Part shown: positions 33,580 to 42,723 of the stretch, piece by piece
Layout of the letters: each line of letters begins with the position of its first letter
How positions within the stretch are numbered: position 1 is the stretch's first letter
From: Streptomyces anulatus
GTDB taxonomy: Bacteria; Actinomycetota; Actinomycetes; Streptomycetales; Streptomycetaceae
Assembly: GCF_000721175.1 (NCBI RefSeq)
Contig: NZ_JOEZ01000016.1
Location: 558,001 to 622,000 of the forward strand
DNA: 64,000 nt
Direction of reading: 5' to 3'
Notes under the pieces: model-generated
The model's database searches: none
Told to the model about the DNA's origin: nothing
The model's input: only the letters and a program-made list of their open reading frames with translations
Translations under genes and position numbers: made by a program

Positions 33580-34722
33580 ATGGACAAGACCTTGATCGTG
33601 ACCAACGACTTCCCGCCCCGCCCCGGTGGCATCCAGGCGTTCCTGCACAACATGGCGCTTCGCCTGGATCCCGACCGGGTCGTCGTCTACGCCTCCACCT
33701 GGAAGCACGGCGAGGAGGGCGCGGCGGCCACCGCCGCCTTCGACGCCGAGCAGCCGTTCACCGTGGTCCGCGACCGGACGACGATGCTGCTGCCGACCCC
33801 GCGCGTCACCCGCCGGGCCACCGCCCTGCTGCGCGAACACGACTGCACCTCCGTCTGGTTCGGCGCGGCCGCCCCGCTCGGCCTGATGGCCCCGGCGCTG
33901 CGTCGCGCGGGCGCCCGGCGGCTGGTGGCCACCACCCACGGGCACGAGGCCGGCTGGGCGCAACTGCCCGCCTCCCGGCAGCTGCTGCGCCGGATCGGGG
34001 AGGGCACGGACACGATCACCTATCTCGGTGAGTACACCCGCTCCCGGATCGCCGCGGCCCTCACCCCGGACGCGGCCGGGCGCATGGTGCAACTGCCGCC
34101 CGGCGTCGACGAGAAGACCTTCCACCCGGCATCCGGCGGCGACCGCGTCCGGGCCCGCCTCGGGCTCTCCGACCGCCCGGTGGCCGTCTGTGTCTCGCGC
34201 CTGGTGCCGCGCAAGGGCCAGGACACACTGATCCTGGCCATGCCCGCGATCCTCGCGCAGATCCCGGACGCGGTACTGCTGATCGTCGGCGGCGGCCCGT
34301 ACGCCAAGGACCTCAAGCGGCTCGCGGTGGAGACCGGCGTCCAGGACTCGGTGCGCTTCACCGGGCCCGTGCCCTGGGCCGAGCTGCCCGCGCACTACGG
34401 GGCCGGTGACGTCTTCGCCATGCCCTGCCGGACGCGGCGCGGGGGGCTCGACGTGGAGGGCCTCGGGATCGTCTACCTGGAGGCGTCCGCGACCGGGCTG
34501 CCCGTGGTGGCGGGCGACTCGGGCGGCGCCCCGGACGCGGTGCTCGACGGCGAGACCGGGTGGGTGGTGCGCGGCGGAAGCGCCGAGGAGTCGGCGGACC
34601 GGATCGTGACGCTGCTCGGCGACCCGGAGCTGCGGCGGCGGATGGGGGAGCGGGGCCGGGCCTGGGTCGAGGAGAAGTGGCGCTGGGACCTGCTGGCGGA
34701 GAAGCTCAAGACCCTGTTGTGA
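33580..34722 (+). CDS. pimB: GT4 glycosyltransferase, PimB'-like phosphatidylinositol mannosyltransferase
   Basis: 380 residues from ATG 33580 (a frame from 33547 is open but less likely). GT-B fold: N-terminal LIVTNDFPPRPGGIQAFLHNMA acceptor domain, C-terminal nucleotide-sugar domain with CVSRLVPRKGQDTLI and the EX7E motif region GLDVEGLGIVYLEASATGLPVVAGDSGGAPD. Length and sequence match PimB' (Rv2188c), which adds the second mannose to acylated PIM1. As in M. tuberculosis, it converges on a fadD15-type acyl-CoA synthetase. Symbol given by homology and synteny. Confidence 0.87.
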   Translation: MDKTLIVTNDFPPRPGGIQAFLHNMALRLDPDRVVVYASTWKHGEEGAAATAAFDAEQPFTVVRDRTTMLLPTPRVTRRATALLREHDCTSVWFGAAAPLGLMAPALRRAGARRLVATTHGHEAGWAQLPASRQLLRRIGEGTDTITYLGEYTRSRIAAALTPDAAGRMVQLPPGVDEKTFHPASGGDRVRARLGLSDRPVAVCVSRLVPRKGQDTLILAMPAILAQIPDAVLLIVGGGPYAKDLKRLAVETGVQDSVRFTGPVPWAELPAHYGAGDVFAMPCRTRRGGLDVEGLGIVYLEASATGLPVVAGDSGGAPDAVLDGETGWVVRGGSAEESADRIVTLLGDPELRRRMGERGRAWVEEKWRWDLLAEKLKTLL

Positions 34723-34730
34723 GTACGGAA

Positions 34731-34849
34731 GAGGGGCCCGCACCCGCACCAGCCACTTCGCAGCACTTCGCCCCGCCGACCAAGTCGACGGGGCGAAGCA
34801 ACAGGGCCCGAATCGACCAACAGCGTCCGACTCCCGGTGCGGGCCCCTC
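34731..34849. terminator. Two-tier bidirectional terminator between pimB'-like and acyl-CoA synthetase genes
   Basis: An outer 13-bp repeat (gaggggcccgcac at 34731, complement ending 34849) encloses an inner hairpin, cttcgccccg / cggggcgaag (34766-34798), in the convergent gap. Confidence 0.75.
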
Positions 34850-34872
34850 CGTACACGTACGCGTCACGCCGC

Positions 34873-36669
34873 TCAGGCGCGGTAGATCGACTCCACCTCG
34901 TCCGCGAAGTCCTTCGCCACCACGTTCCGCTTCAGCTTCAGCGACGGCGTGAGGTGGCCCGCCTCTTCGGTGAACTGGGCAGGCAGGATACGGAACTTGC
35001 GCACCGACTCGGCCTTGGAGACCGCCGCGTTGCCGTCGTCCACCGCCCGCTGCACCTCGGCCAGCAGCTCCGCGTCCTCGCGCAGCGACAGGGCCGTCGA
35101 GCCGGCCGGTTTGCCGTTCTCCTCGGCCCAGCGGCTCAGGAACTCCTCGTCCAGGGTGACCAGCGCGCCGACGAACGGGCGGCCGTCGCCGACCACCATG
35201 CACTCCGCGACCAGGGCGTGCGCGCGGATGCGGTCCTCGATGACGGCCGGAGCGACGTTCTTGCCGCCCGCCGTCACGATGATCTCCTTCTTGCGGCCGG
35301 TGATCGCGAGGTAGCCGTCCTCGTCGAGCGTGCCGATGTCCCCGGTGTGGAACCAGCCGTCGGCCAGCGCCTCGGCCGAAGCCGACTCGTTCTTCCAGTA
35401 ACCGGTGAACAGGTGCTCGCCGTGCAGCAGCACCTCGCCGTCGTCCGCGATCCGCACCACGGATCCGGGCAGCGGCTGGCCGACCGTGCCGATCTTCTGC
35501 CGGTCCCACGGGTTGAACGCGGTCGCCGCACAGGTCTCGGTCAGGCCGTAGCCCTCCAGGACCGTGAAGCCGATGCCCCGGTAGAAGTGGCCGAGCCGTT
35601 CGCCCAGCGGGGCGCCGCCGGAGATCGCGTGCTCGCCCCGGCCGCCGAGCACCGCGCGCAGCTTCCCGTAGACCAGCTTGTCGAAGAGCTTGTGCTTGAG
35701 CTTCAGCCCCAGCGAGGGACCCCCCGGGGTGCTCAGCGCCCGGCTGTAGGCGATCGCCGTGTCGGCGGCCCGGTCGAAGATCTTGCCCTTGCCGTCCGCC
35801 TGTGCCTTCGCACGGGCCGCGTTGTAGACCTTCTCGAAGACCCGGGGCACGCCCAGGATCAGCGTCGGCCGGAACGAGGCCAGCTCATCGGTGAGGTTCT
35901 TGATGTCGGGGACGCAGCCGAGCTTGATCGGGGCCATCACCGAGGCCACCTCGACCAGCCGGCCGAAGACGTGCGCGGCGGGCAGGAACAGCAGCACCGA
36001 GCACTCGCCCGTACGGAAGAGGGGCTTCAGCCGCTCCACCACGTTGCCGCACTCCGCGAAGAAGCTGCGGTGGGTGAGCACACAGCCCTTGGGGCGGCCC
36101 GTGGTGCCCGAGGTGTAGACGATCGTCGCCGGGTCGTCCGCCTTGGCGCTGCGCGTCCGCAGGTCCATGGTCTCGTCCGAGACCTCGGCCCCCGCCCTGC
36201 CCAGCGCCTCCACGGCACCCGCGTCGATCTGCCACACATGCGCGAGCTCCGGCAGCGCGTCCCGTACGGAGGCCACGGACGCGGCGTGCGCGTCGCTCTC
36301 CACGAGCACCGCCACCGCCCCGGAGTCGCCGAGGATCCACTGCACCTGCTCGGCGGAACTGGTCTCGTACACCGGCACGGTCACCGCGCCCGCGCTCCAG
36401 ATCGCGAAGTCCAGCAGCACCCACTCGTAACGGGTGCGCGACATCAGGGCGACCCGGTCACCGGGCTGCACGCCCGAGGCGATCAGCCCTTTGGCGGCGG
36501 CTCTCACCTCGGCCAGGAACTGGGTGGCGCTGACGTCCGTCCAGACGCCGGCCACCTTGCGGCTCATCACCGCGACGTCGGGATGCTGAGCGGCATTGCG
36601 GCGGATGAGATCCGTCAGGTTGCCGTCCGTCGGGACCTCGTACAGGGCCGGAAGGCTGAACTCGCGCAA
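34873..36669 (-). CDS. Long-chain fatty acid-CoA ligase (FadD15-like)
   Basis: 598 residues. AMP-forming adenylate enzyme: P-loop-like TIVYTSGTTGRPKGCVLTHRSF, LEGYGLTETCAATAFNP, WFHTGDIGTLDEDGYLAITGRKKEI, and near the C-terminus LTPSLKLKRNVV with the catalytic Lys region. It activates long-chain fatty acids to acyl-CoA. The syntenic Rv2187 (fadD15) also neighbours pimB', hinting at acyl supply for phosphatidylinositol mannosides, though this is not proven. The 279-bp upstream region has an AT-rich patch (36826-36850) that may hold its promoter. Confidence 0.94.
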   Translation of the reverse strand: MREFSLPALYEVPTDGNLTDLIRRNAAQHPDVAVMSRKVAGVWTDVSATQFLAEVRAAAKGLIASGVQPGDRVALMSRTRYEWVLLDFAIWSAGAVTVPVYETSSAEQVQWILGDSGAVAVLVESDAHAASVASVRDALPELAHVWQIDAGAVEALGRAGAEVSDETMDLRTRSAKADDPATIVYTSGTTGRPKGCVLTHRSFFAECGNVVERLKPLFRTGECSVLLFLPAAHVFGRLVEVASVMAPIKLGCVPDIKNLTDELASFRPTLILGVPRVFEKVYNAARAKAQADGKGKIFDRAADTAIAYSRALSTPGGPSLGLKLKHKLFDKLVYGKLRAVLGGRGEHAISGGAPLGERLGHFYRGIGFTVLEGYGLTETCAATAFNPWDRQKIGTVGQPLPGSVVRIADDGEVLLHGEHLFTGYWKNESASAEALADGWFHTGDIGTLDEDGYLAITGRKKEIIVTAGGKNVAPAVIEDRIRAHALVAECMVVGDGRPFVGALVTLDEEFLSRWAEENGKPAGSTALSLREDAELLAEVQRAVDDGNAAVSKAESVRKFRILPAQFTEEAGHLTPSLKLKRNVVAKDFADEVESIYRA

Positions 36670-36948
36670 GGCTGCTGCTCCTCATCGGGCTCCGGTGCCA
36701 CGGCTCTGTGTGACGCACCGGCTGCGGTCCAAGAATGGCGGGTGCTCAGCGGGGTGAGCACGACTGGACTGCCCGGACGTTACCCACCAGTACTCGGTTC
36801 CGGATAGGGGGTTCCGGCCAGATGTCTTATGCATCACACATATAAATGGCCCTTTCGCGCACAGTAGTCCACTGCCGTCACGACGTGGAAGTAACCGCAG
36901 GTCCGGACGGTCTACCCAGGGACGGAACGGGCGCTCTAGGGTGATCCC
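36670..36948. promoter_or_regulatory. Divergent promoter region of acyl-CoA synthetase and phosphoesterase genes
   Basis: Near 36826-36850 there is an unusually AT-rich stretch (cttatgcatcacacatataaatgg) suited to a minus-strand promoter. Just before the plus-strand ATG, tagggt (36937-36942) ends 6 bases upstream, so the phosphoesterase mRNA may be leaderless. No known regulator site recognised. Confidence 0.4.
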
Positions 36949-37755
36949 ATGCGAGGCAGCGAACCGGACAGCCGGGATCCGGCCGGGGGATCGACCCGGA
37001 TTCACGTGGTCAGCGACGTGCACGGCAACACCGAGGCCCTGGCCCGCGCCGGGGATGGCGCCGACGCCCTGATCTGCCTCGGCGACCTGGTGCTCTTCCT
37101 CGACTACGCCGACCACTCGCGCGGCATCTTCCCCGACCTTTTCGGCGAGGAGAACGCCGACCGCATCGTCGCCCTGCGCACCGCCCGCCGCTACGACGAG
37201 GCCCGCGCCTTCGGCCGCGAGCTGTGGGCGGGCCGCGACCGCAGCGCCGAGATCCTCGGCGCGGTGCGCAAGCAGTACGCCGAACTCTTCGCCGCCTTCC
37301 CCGCTCCGACGTACGCCACCTACGGCAACGTCGACGTCCCCGACCTGTGGCCGGAGTACGCCCTTCCCGGCACCACCGTGCTGGACGGCGAACGCGTGGA
37401 GATCGGCGGCCGGGTCTTCGGCTTCGTCGGCGGCGGCCTCAAGACCCCGATGAACACCCCGTACGAGATCAGCGACGAGGAGTACGCCGCCAAGGTCGAG
37501 GCGCTCGGCCCGGTCGACGTCCTCTGCTCGCACATCCCGCCCGAGGTCCCCGAGCTGACGTACGACACCGTCGCCCGCCGCTTCGAACGCGGCAGCCGCG
37601 CCCTGCTGGAGGCGATCCGCGCCACCCGCCCCCGGTACGCGCTTTTCGGCCATGTTCACCAGCCGTTGGTCCGCCGGATGCGGATAGGGACCACCGAGTG
37701 CGTCAACGTCGGCCACTTCGCCTCGACCGGAACGCCCTGGGCGCTGACCTGGTGA
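36949..37755 (+). CDS. Metallophosphoesterase
   Basis: 268 residues. Calcineurin-like fold with metal motifs in order: HVVSDVHGNTEAL, ICLGDLVLFLD, TYGNVDVPDLW, CSHIPPE and LFGHVHQPLVRR. This dinuclear-metal set supports phosphodiesterase or phosphatase action; the substrate is unknown. The ATG sits 6 bases after a -10-like tagggt and has no ribosome-binding site, indicating leaderless translation. The following SRPBCC gene is 109 bp downstream with its own gap. Confidence 0.92.
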   Translation: MRGSEPDSRDPAGGSTRIHVVSDVHGNTEALARAGDGADALICLGDLVLFLDYADHSRGIFPDLFGEENADRIVALRTARRYDEARAFGRELWAGRDRSAEILGAVRKQYAELFAAFPAPTYATYGNVDVPDLWPEYALPGTTVLDGERVEIGGRVFGFVGGGLKTPMNTPYEISDEEYAAKVEALGPVDVLCSHIPPEVPELTYDTVARRFERGSRALLEAIRATRPRYALFGHVHQPLVRRMRIGTTECVNVGHFASTGTPWALTW

Positions 37756-37864
37756 CCACGGGCGGCCGGGCCGTGGACCGGAGCGCCCCGGGCACGCGAT
37801 AGCCTGCACAGCGGCAGGCTCCTGCCGAACGCGACCGGTAACACCGCACTGGAGGGCCACGGCG

Positions 37865-38314
37865 ATGGCTGAACACACCAGCTCGAGCATCACGATCGAG
37901 GCGACGCCGGCCGACGTCATGGGCGTGATCGCCGACTTCGCCCGCTACCCGGAGTGGACCGGAGAGGTCAAGGAGGCCGAGGTCCTCTCCACCGACGACC
38001 AGGGCCGCGCCGAGCAGGTCCGCCTCGTCCTGGACGCCGGCGCGATCAAGGACGACCACGTCCTCTCCTACACGTGGACCGGCGAGAACGAAGTCAGCTG
38101 GAGCCTCGTCAAGTCCCAGATGCTGCGCTCCCTGGACGGCACCTACGCCCTGGCCCCGCTCGGCGGCGGCGAGCGCACCGAGGTCACCTACCGGCTCGCG
38201 GTCGACGTCAAGATCCCGCTGCTCGGCATGATCAAGCGCAAGGCCGAGAAGGTCATCATCGACCGCGCCCTCGCCGGTCTGAAGAAGCGCGTCGAGTCCG
38301 CTCCGGGGACCTGA
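37865..38314 (+). CDS. SRPBCC family lipid-binding-fold protein
   Basis: 149 residues. Bet v1-like/polyketide cyclase fold: SSITIEATPADVMGVIADFARYPEWTGEVKEAEVLS at the N-terminus and a long C-terminal helix (KRKAEKVIIDRALAGLKKRV). Such domains bind hydrophobic ligands. The M. tuberculosis counterpart Rv2185c lies beside the same ATPase and acyl-CoA ligase. It overlaps no gene but ends 5 bp before the ATPase start, so the pair is one operon; function unknown. Confidence 0.9.
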   Translation: MAEHTSSSITIEATPADVMGVIADFARYPEWTGEVKEAEVLSTDDQGRAEQVRLVLDAGAIKDDHVLSYTWTGENEVSWSLVKSQMLRSLDGTYALAPLGGGERTEVTYRLAVDVKIPLLGMIKRKAEKVIIDRALAGLKKRVESAPGT

Positions 38315-38319
38315 CAGCC

Positions 38320-39504
38320 GTGCGTACGGTCCTGGTCACCGGCCTCGGCGGCGCGGGCCGCACCACCGTCGCCGCGGCCACCGCCCTGGCCGCCGCGGCG
38401 CACGGCAGCCGCACGCTCCTGATCGCCGCCGAGGCCATACCCGGCTTCCCGGCCGCCACGGAACCCACCCGGGTCACCGGCCTTCTCGACCACGCCCGCG
38501 TCGACTCCGGCGAGCACTTCCGCGCCGAACTCACCGAACTCCAGAAGCGCGCGTCCGGCGTCCTGGACCTGCTCGGCGCCGGCCGGCTCGACGGCGAGGA
38601 GCTCACCGAGCTCCCCGGCTCCCCGCAGCTCGCCCTGCTGCACACGCTGCGCCGGGCCGCCGAGGGCGACTGGGCCGGTTACGACACCCTCGTCGTCGAC
38701 CTCCCGCCGCTCACCGAAGCCCTCGCCCTCCTCGCCCTGCCGGAACAGCTGCGCCGCTACCTGCGCCGGCTGCTCCCCGCCGAACGCCAGGCCGCCCGCG
38801 CCCTGCGCCCGGTCCTCGCCCAGCTCGCCGGGGTCCCGATGCCCGCGCAGTGGCTGTACGAGGCCGCTGCCCGCAAGGACGCCGAGCTGGCCGCCGTCCA
38901 GGCCCTGATCGAGGACGCGTCCACCACGCTCCGGCTGGTCGCGGAGCCGGGCCCGGCCGCCGAGGACTCCCTGCGCGCCGCCCGTACCGGCCTCGCCCTG
39001 CACGGACTGAGCGCCGACCTGCTCGTCGCCTCCCGCGTCCTGCCCCGGCACTCGCCCGACCCCTGGTTCGCCGCGCTCGCCGCCCAGCAGGAGAAGTGCC
39101 TGGACCACTGGCACCAGGACGTGGCGCCGGACCTCCCCGTGCACGAGGCCGCCCACCTGGGCCGCGACCCGCAGGGCCCGGACGACCTGGCCGCGCTGGA
39201 GATCCCCGCCCCCGACGACCGGACGCCCGGCCGGGCCGAGGACCCCTGGTGGACCGAGGAGGAGCCGGACACCGAGGACGCGACGGTCCTCGCCTGGTGT
39301 CTGCCGCTGCCCGGCGCCGCCAAGGAGGACCTGCGCCTGGTCCGCCGGGGCGACGAACTGCTCCTGACCGTCGGCCCCTTCCACCGGATCGTGCGGATCG
39401 CCTCCGCGCTGCGCCGCTGCACCGTCTCCGGCGCCGCCCTGGCCGACGGGGTGCTGCGGGTGAGGTTCACACCGGATCCGGCCCTGTGGCCGCGCACCTC
39501 CTGA
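38320..39504 (+). CDS. ArsA/GET3-like ATPase with altered Walker A
   Basis: 394 residues from GTG 38320. It starts VRTVLVTGLGGAGRTTVAAATALAAA, a P-loop of the ArsA/MinD type, but the signature lysines of KGGxGKT are replaced: Leu in the first position and Arg before TT. The C-terminus (about 320-394, VLAWCLPLPGAAKEDLRLVRRGDELLL) resembles the small ArsA_HSP20-like domain. It corresponds to Rv2184c. ATP hydrolysis may be weak or lost. It is coupled closely to the SRPBCC gene upstream. Confidence 0.82.
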   Translation: MRTVLVTGLGGAGRTTVAAATALAAAAHGSRTLLIAAEAIPGFPAATEPTRVTGLLDHARVDSGEHFRAELTELQKRASGVLDLLGAGRLDGEELTELPGSPQLALLHTLRRAAEGDWAGYDTLVVDLPPLTEALALLALPEQLRRYLRRLLPAERQAARALRPVLAQLAGVPMPAQWLYEAAARKDAELAAVQALIEDASTTLRLVAEPGPAAEDSLRAARTGLALHGLSADLLVASRVLPRHSPDPWFAALAAQQEKCLDHWHQDVAPDLPVHEAAHLGRDPQGPDDLAALEIPAPDDRTPGRAEDPWWTEEEPDTEDATVLAWCLPLPGAAKEDLRLVRRGDELLLTVGPFHRIVRIASALRRCTVSGAALADGVLRVRFTPDPALWPRTS

Positions 39505-39588
39505 ACGGCGTGCGGCCGTTCGGGTAACGTCGGTAGTACGTGATACCGCAGGCCGACCGTCGGCCGCCCCGCGTCGCAGGAGTCCCCC

Positions 39589-40059
39589 ATGAGTGAAGCC
39601 ACCGATCGTCCCGTCGACGGCGACGCGTGGGCCGACGCCTGCGCCGAGGACCTCGCGGCCGAGAAGGCCCGCCGCCGGGCCGAGTACGGCCCCCAGCCGG
39701 GATCCGCCGCCGAGGAACTGCGCAAGCTGGTCGACGCGGTCGCCGACAAGGTGTCCTCGCTCCAGACCCCGCTGCTGGGCGTCGCCGCCCAGGGCGCGGT
39801 CCAGCAGGCCATCCGGCAGGCGAAGTCCGCCGTCGAACCGGTCATCGAACGCAATCCCGAGCTCTTCGACCACCTCGCCGCCGCGGGCAACGAGCTGCTG
39901 GCCGCCTACCGCTCCGCGGTCGAGGGCCAGGAGAGCCGCTGGACCCGGACCACCGAGGGCGCGTCCGGCACCGCGGGCCCCTCGAAGAAGGCCGCCGAGG
40001 ACCCGTCCGACCCCCGCGACGAAGGTCCCTCCGGCACCGAACGCATCGACCTGGACTGA
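39589..40059 (+). CDS. Conserved protein upstream of glucokinase (SCO2127-like, DUF5304)
   Basis: 156 residues, without membrane segment. The N-terminal half is helical and charged (ADACAEDLAAEKARRRAEYG); the middle contains LRKLVDAVADKVSSL and LGVAAQGAVQQAIRQAKSAVEPVIERNPELFDHL; the C-terminal 40 residues are disordered. In S. coelicolor the corresponding gene next to glkA has been linked to glucose uptake and glucose kinase activity in carbon catabolite control; the mechanism is not visible here. It is 122 bp upstream of glkA. Confidence 0.78.
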   Translation: MSEATDRPVDGDAWADACAEDLAAEKARRRAEYGPQPGSAAEELRKLVDAVADKVSSLQTPLLGVAAQGAVQQAIRQAKSAVEPVIERNPELFDHLAAAGNELLAAYRSAVEGQESRWTRTTEGASGTAGPSKKAAEDPSDPRDEGPSGTERIDLD

Positions 40060-40181
40060 CCGGACGCAACGGCCGGGAGAGACCGGGACACAACGGCCGG
40101 GACCCACCGGCCCAGGCCGGGCCGGAGCCGCGCCTCGGGTACGGTTGCCCCTAGCGGGGCTCGACCGAAACTGAGGGATTC

Positions 40182-41123
40182 ATGGGACTCACCATCGGCG
40201 TCGATATCGGCGGCACGAAGATCGCGGCTGGAGTGGTCGACGAAGAGGGCCGGATCCTCTCGACGTTCAAGGTGGCGACCCCGCCGACGGCCGAAGGCAT
40301 CGTCGACGCGATCTGCGCGGCGGTGGCCGGGGCGAGCGAGGGACACGAGGTGGAGGCCGTCGGCATCGGCGCCGCCGGTTACGTCGACGACAAGCGCGCC
40401 ACCGTGCTGTTCGCACCGAACATCAACTGGCGTCACGAGCCGCTCAAGGACAAGGTCGAGCAGCGCGTCGGCCTGCCGGTCGTCGTCGAGAACGACGCCA
40501 ACGCCGCGGCCTGGGGCGAGTATCGCTTCGGGGCCGGCCAGGGTCACGACGACGTCATCTGCATCACACTGGGCACCGGCCTCGGCGGCGGCATCATCAT
40601 CGGCAACAAGCTGCGCCGCGGACGCTTCGGCGTGGCCGCCGAGTTCGGCCACGTCCGGGTCGTCCCGGACGGTCTGCTCTGCGGCTGTGGCAGCCAGGGC
40701 TGCTGGGAGCAGTACGCCTCCGGCCGCGCCCTCGTCCGGTACGCCAAGCAGCGCGCCAACGCCACCCCTGAGAACGCCGTCGTCCTGCTCGGCCTCGGCG
40801 ACGGCTCGGTGGACGGCATCGAGGGCAAGCACATCAGCGAGGCCGCCCGTCAGGGCGACCCGGTGGCCATCGACTCGTTCCGCGAGCTGGCCCGCTGGGC
40901 CGGCGCCGGACTGGCCGACCTCGCCTCACTGTTCGACCCGTCCGCGTTCATCGTCGGCGGCGGCGTCTCGGACGAGGGCGAGCTGGTCCTCGACCCGATC
41001 CGCAAGTCGTTCCGGCGCTGGCTGATCGGCGGCGAGTGGCGCCCGCACGCCCAGGTACTGGCCGCCCAACTCGGCGGCAAGGCAGGGCTCGTGGGCGCGG
41101 CCGACCTGGCCCGCCAGGGTTAG
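40182..41123 (+). CDS. glkA: Glucokinase (ROK family)
   Basis: 313 residues. ROK kinase: ATP-binding GVDIGGTKIAAGVVDEEG, catalytic Asp in VENDANAAAWGEY, GTGLGGGIIIGNKLRRG, and the Zn-binding cysteine cluster CGCGSQGCWEQYASGRAL. It phosphorylates glucose and in Streptomyces also carries the glucose signal for carbon catabolite repression. A 12-base direct repeat (caacggccggga at 40067 and 40091) lies upstream. The stop is TAG and a terminator follows. Confidence 0.97.
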   Translation: MGLTIGVDIGGTKIAAGVVDEEGRILSTFKVATPPTAEGIVDAICAAVAGASEGHEVEAVGIGAAGYVDDKRATVLFAPNINWRHEPLKDKVEQRVGLPVVVENDANAAAWGEYRFGAGQGHDDVICITLGTGLGGGIIIGNKLRRGRFGVAAEFGHVRVVPDGLLCGCGSQGCWEQYASGRALVRYAKQRANATPENAVVLLGLGDGSVDGIEGKHISEAARQGDPVAIDSFRELARWAGAGLADLASLFDPSAFIVGGGVSDEGELVLDPIRKSFRRWLIGGEWRPHAQVLAAQLGGKAGLVGAADLARQG

Positions 41124-41130
41124 AGGGCGC

Positions 41131-41169
41131 CCGGCGGATCATGACCGGGCCGGACCTGATCCGCCGGAC
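41131..41169 (+). terminator. Terminator after glkA
   Basis: A perfect 11-bp inverted repeat, ccggcggatca and tgatccgccgg, with a 17-base loop, 7 bp after the glkA stop. Confidence 0.75.
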
Positions 41170-41259
41170 ACTCCCGGTCATCCCCCGCTCGTACGACGCA
41201 CGAGGCGCCCGTCGCCGCCCTCCGGGGCGGTGGCGGGCGTCCGTCGTATCGTGGCCCGC

Positions 41260-42012
41260 ATGGTCCTGACGCCACTGCCCGACTCCCGTACCGAGCCGGA
41301 CGGTTCAGCCGTGATCCGGGTGCTGAGCTACAACGTCCGGTCGATGCACGACGACACCGCCGCGCTGGCCCGGGTCATCCGCGCGTGCGCACCCGACCTG
41401 GTCCTGGTCCAGGAGGCCCCGCGCTTCTTCCGCTGGCGCAAGGCCGCGGCCAGGCTCGCGAAGAGCAGTGGGCTGGTGGTGCTGAGCGGCGGGGCCACCG
41501 CCGCCGGGCCGCTGCTGCTGTGCTCGCTGCGGACGACCGTCGAGCGCACCGAGGACGTCCTGCTGCCGCTCACCCCCGGCCTGCACCGCAGGGGCTTCGC
41601 CACCGCCGTGGTGCGGATCGCCGGCACCCGGCTCGGCGTGCTGAGCTGCCATCTGAGCCTCCAGCGCGACGAACGCCTCGCCCAGGCGGACCTGCTGCTG
41701 GAACGGCTGGCCTCGATGGGCGTGGAGCACGCGGTGGCGGGCGGCGACCTCAACGACGTACCGACCGGCAGGGCGTTCCAGCACCTGGCCGGGAAGCTCC
41801 AGGACTGCCGGGCCGTCGCCCCGTGGGGCGGCGAGCTGACGTTCCCGCAGGACGGACCGCGCAAGCGCATCGACGCGGTGTTCGCGACCCCGGGCATCGA
41901 GGTGCTCGGCTGTGGTGTCCCGGCCGGGCTGCCCAAGGTGAGCGGGGACGACCTGAGGGCGGCCACGGACCATCTGCCCGTCCTGGCCGCCCTCAAAGTC
42001 CCCGCCGGATGA
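41260..42012 (+). CDS. Endonuclease/exonuclease/phosphatase family protein
   Basis: About 250 residues from ATG 41260 (GTG 41230 also open). EEP fold: IRVLSYNVRSMHDD, LVLVQEAPRF (catalytic Glu), GVLSCHLSLQRDERLAQ, AVAGGDLNDVPTGRAF (Asp-Leu-Asn) and ATDHLPVLAALKV (terminal Asp-His). Metal-dependent phosphodiesterase on DNA, RNA or a phospho-lipid; the substrate cannot be told. No signal peptide, so probably cytoplasmic. It converges on a membrane protein gene 15 bp away. Confidence 0.9.
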   Translation: MVLTPLPDSRTEPDGSAVIRVLSYNVRSMHDDTAALARVIRACAPDLVLVQEAPRFFRWRKAAARLAKSSGLVVLSGGATAAGPLLLCSLRTTVERTEDVLLPLTPGLHRRGFATAVVRIAGTRLGVLSCHLSLQRDERLAQADLLLERLASMGVEHAVAGGDLNDVPTGRAFQHLAGKLQDCRAVAPWGGELTFPQDGPRKRIDAVFATPGIEVLGCGVPAGLPKVSGDDLRAATDHLPVLAALKVPAG

Positions 42013-42027
42013 TCCACCGGACACTCC

Positions 42028-42723
42028 CTACACGACCGCGCCGCGCCCCGGGTCGCCGTAGGTGTCGTCATCGTCGTCGTGCGGCATCCGGGCCACCAGG
42101 GTGGCGAAGCCGCCGAGGAAGCCACCGATGCAGAGCGTGGTGAGCCACCAGGTCATCTCCCACTGGAGCAGCACCGCGACGAGCATCAGGACCGGCCCGC
42201 CGATCACCGCCAGCCAGGCGAACTTCGCCGTGACGTCGGCCTCCGGCAGCGGCGGCGGCTCCGGGGGCACGAAGTGGCCCTCGTCCCCGTCGTCCGGCAC
42301 GTCGATGCCGTCGTCCTTGGACGCGGGCAGCTCGTAGTCCCGCGGACCGGCGACGCCGGGTGCGAAGACCACCGAGCTGCCCAGCGGCTTCTTCTCCGGC
42401 GGCTTCGGGGGCGTCTTGCCGGACCCCTTGTCCGCCTGGTCCCCGGCGCTGCCGTCCTTCGGCCCCAGCACGTTGCGCTGATCGTCCTCCAGCAGGGCCA
42501 GGTCCTCGACGGACTTGAACGGCTTGGCGCCCGGCGGGTCCGGCGGCTCCTCCCCGTACCCCGCGACGATCGCGGCCCACGCCGCGTCCTCGTCGATCGC
42601 CCGCTCCTGCTCCGCTCCCGCGTCCCCCGCCGGCTTCGTCCCCTCGGGGACGGCCGCGGGCTCCGTGGGGCGCGGTTCACGCTCCTCGCCGCTGCCTGTA
42701 CGTTCCGCGTCGTGCTCAGCCAC
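42028..42723 (-). CDS. Conserved membrane protein with long acidic N-terminus
   Basis: 231 residues. The first 165 are hydrophilic, rich in Pro, Glu, Asp and Gly (disordered), and the C-terminal 65 hold two transmembrane helices (FAWLAVIGGPVLMLVAVLL and WLTTLCIGGFLGGFATLVARM) with a short acidic tail (HDDDDDTYGDPG). No catalytic motif. It starts 8 bp inside the lipase gene, so it is translated with it. Function unknown. Confidence 0.85.
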   Translation of the reverse strand: MAEHDAERTGSGEEREPRPTEPAAVPEGTKPAGDAGAEQERAIDEDAAWAAIVAGYGEEPPDPPGAKPFKSVEDLALLEDDQRNVLGPKDGSAGDQADKGSGKTPPKPPEKKPLGSSVVFAPGVAGPRDYELPASKDDGIDVPDDGDEGHFVPPEPPPLPEADVTAKFAWLAVIGGPVLMLVAVLLQWEMTWWLTTLCIGGFLGGFATLVARMPHDDDDDTYGDPGRGAVV

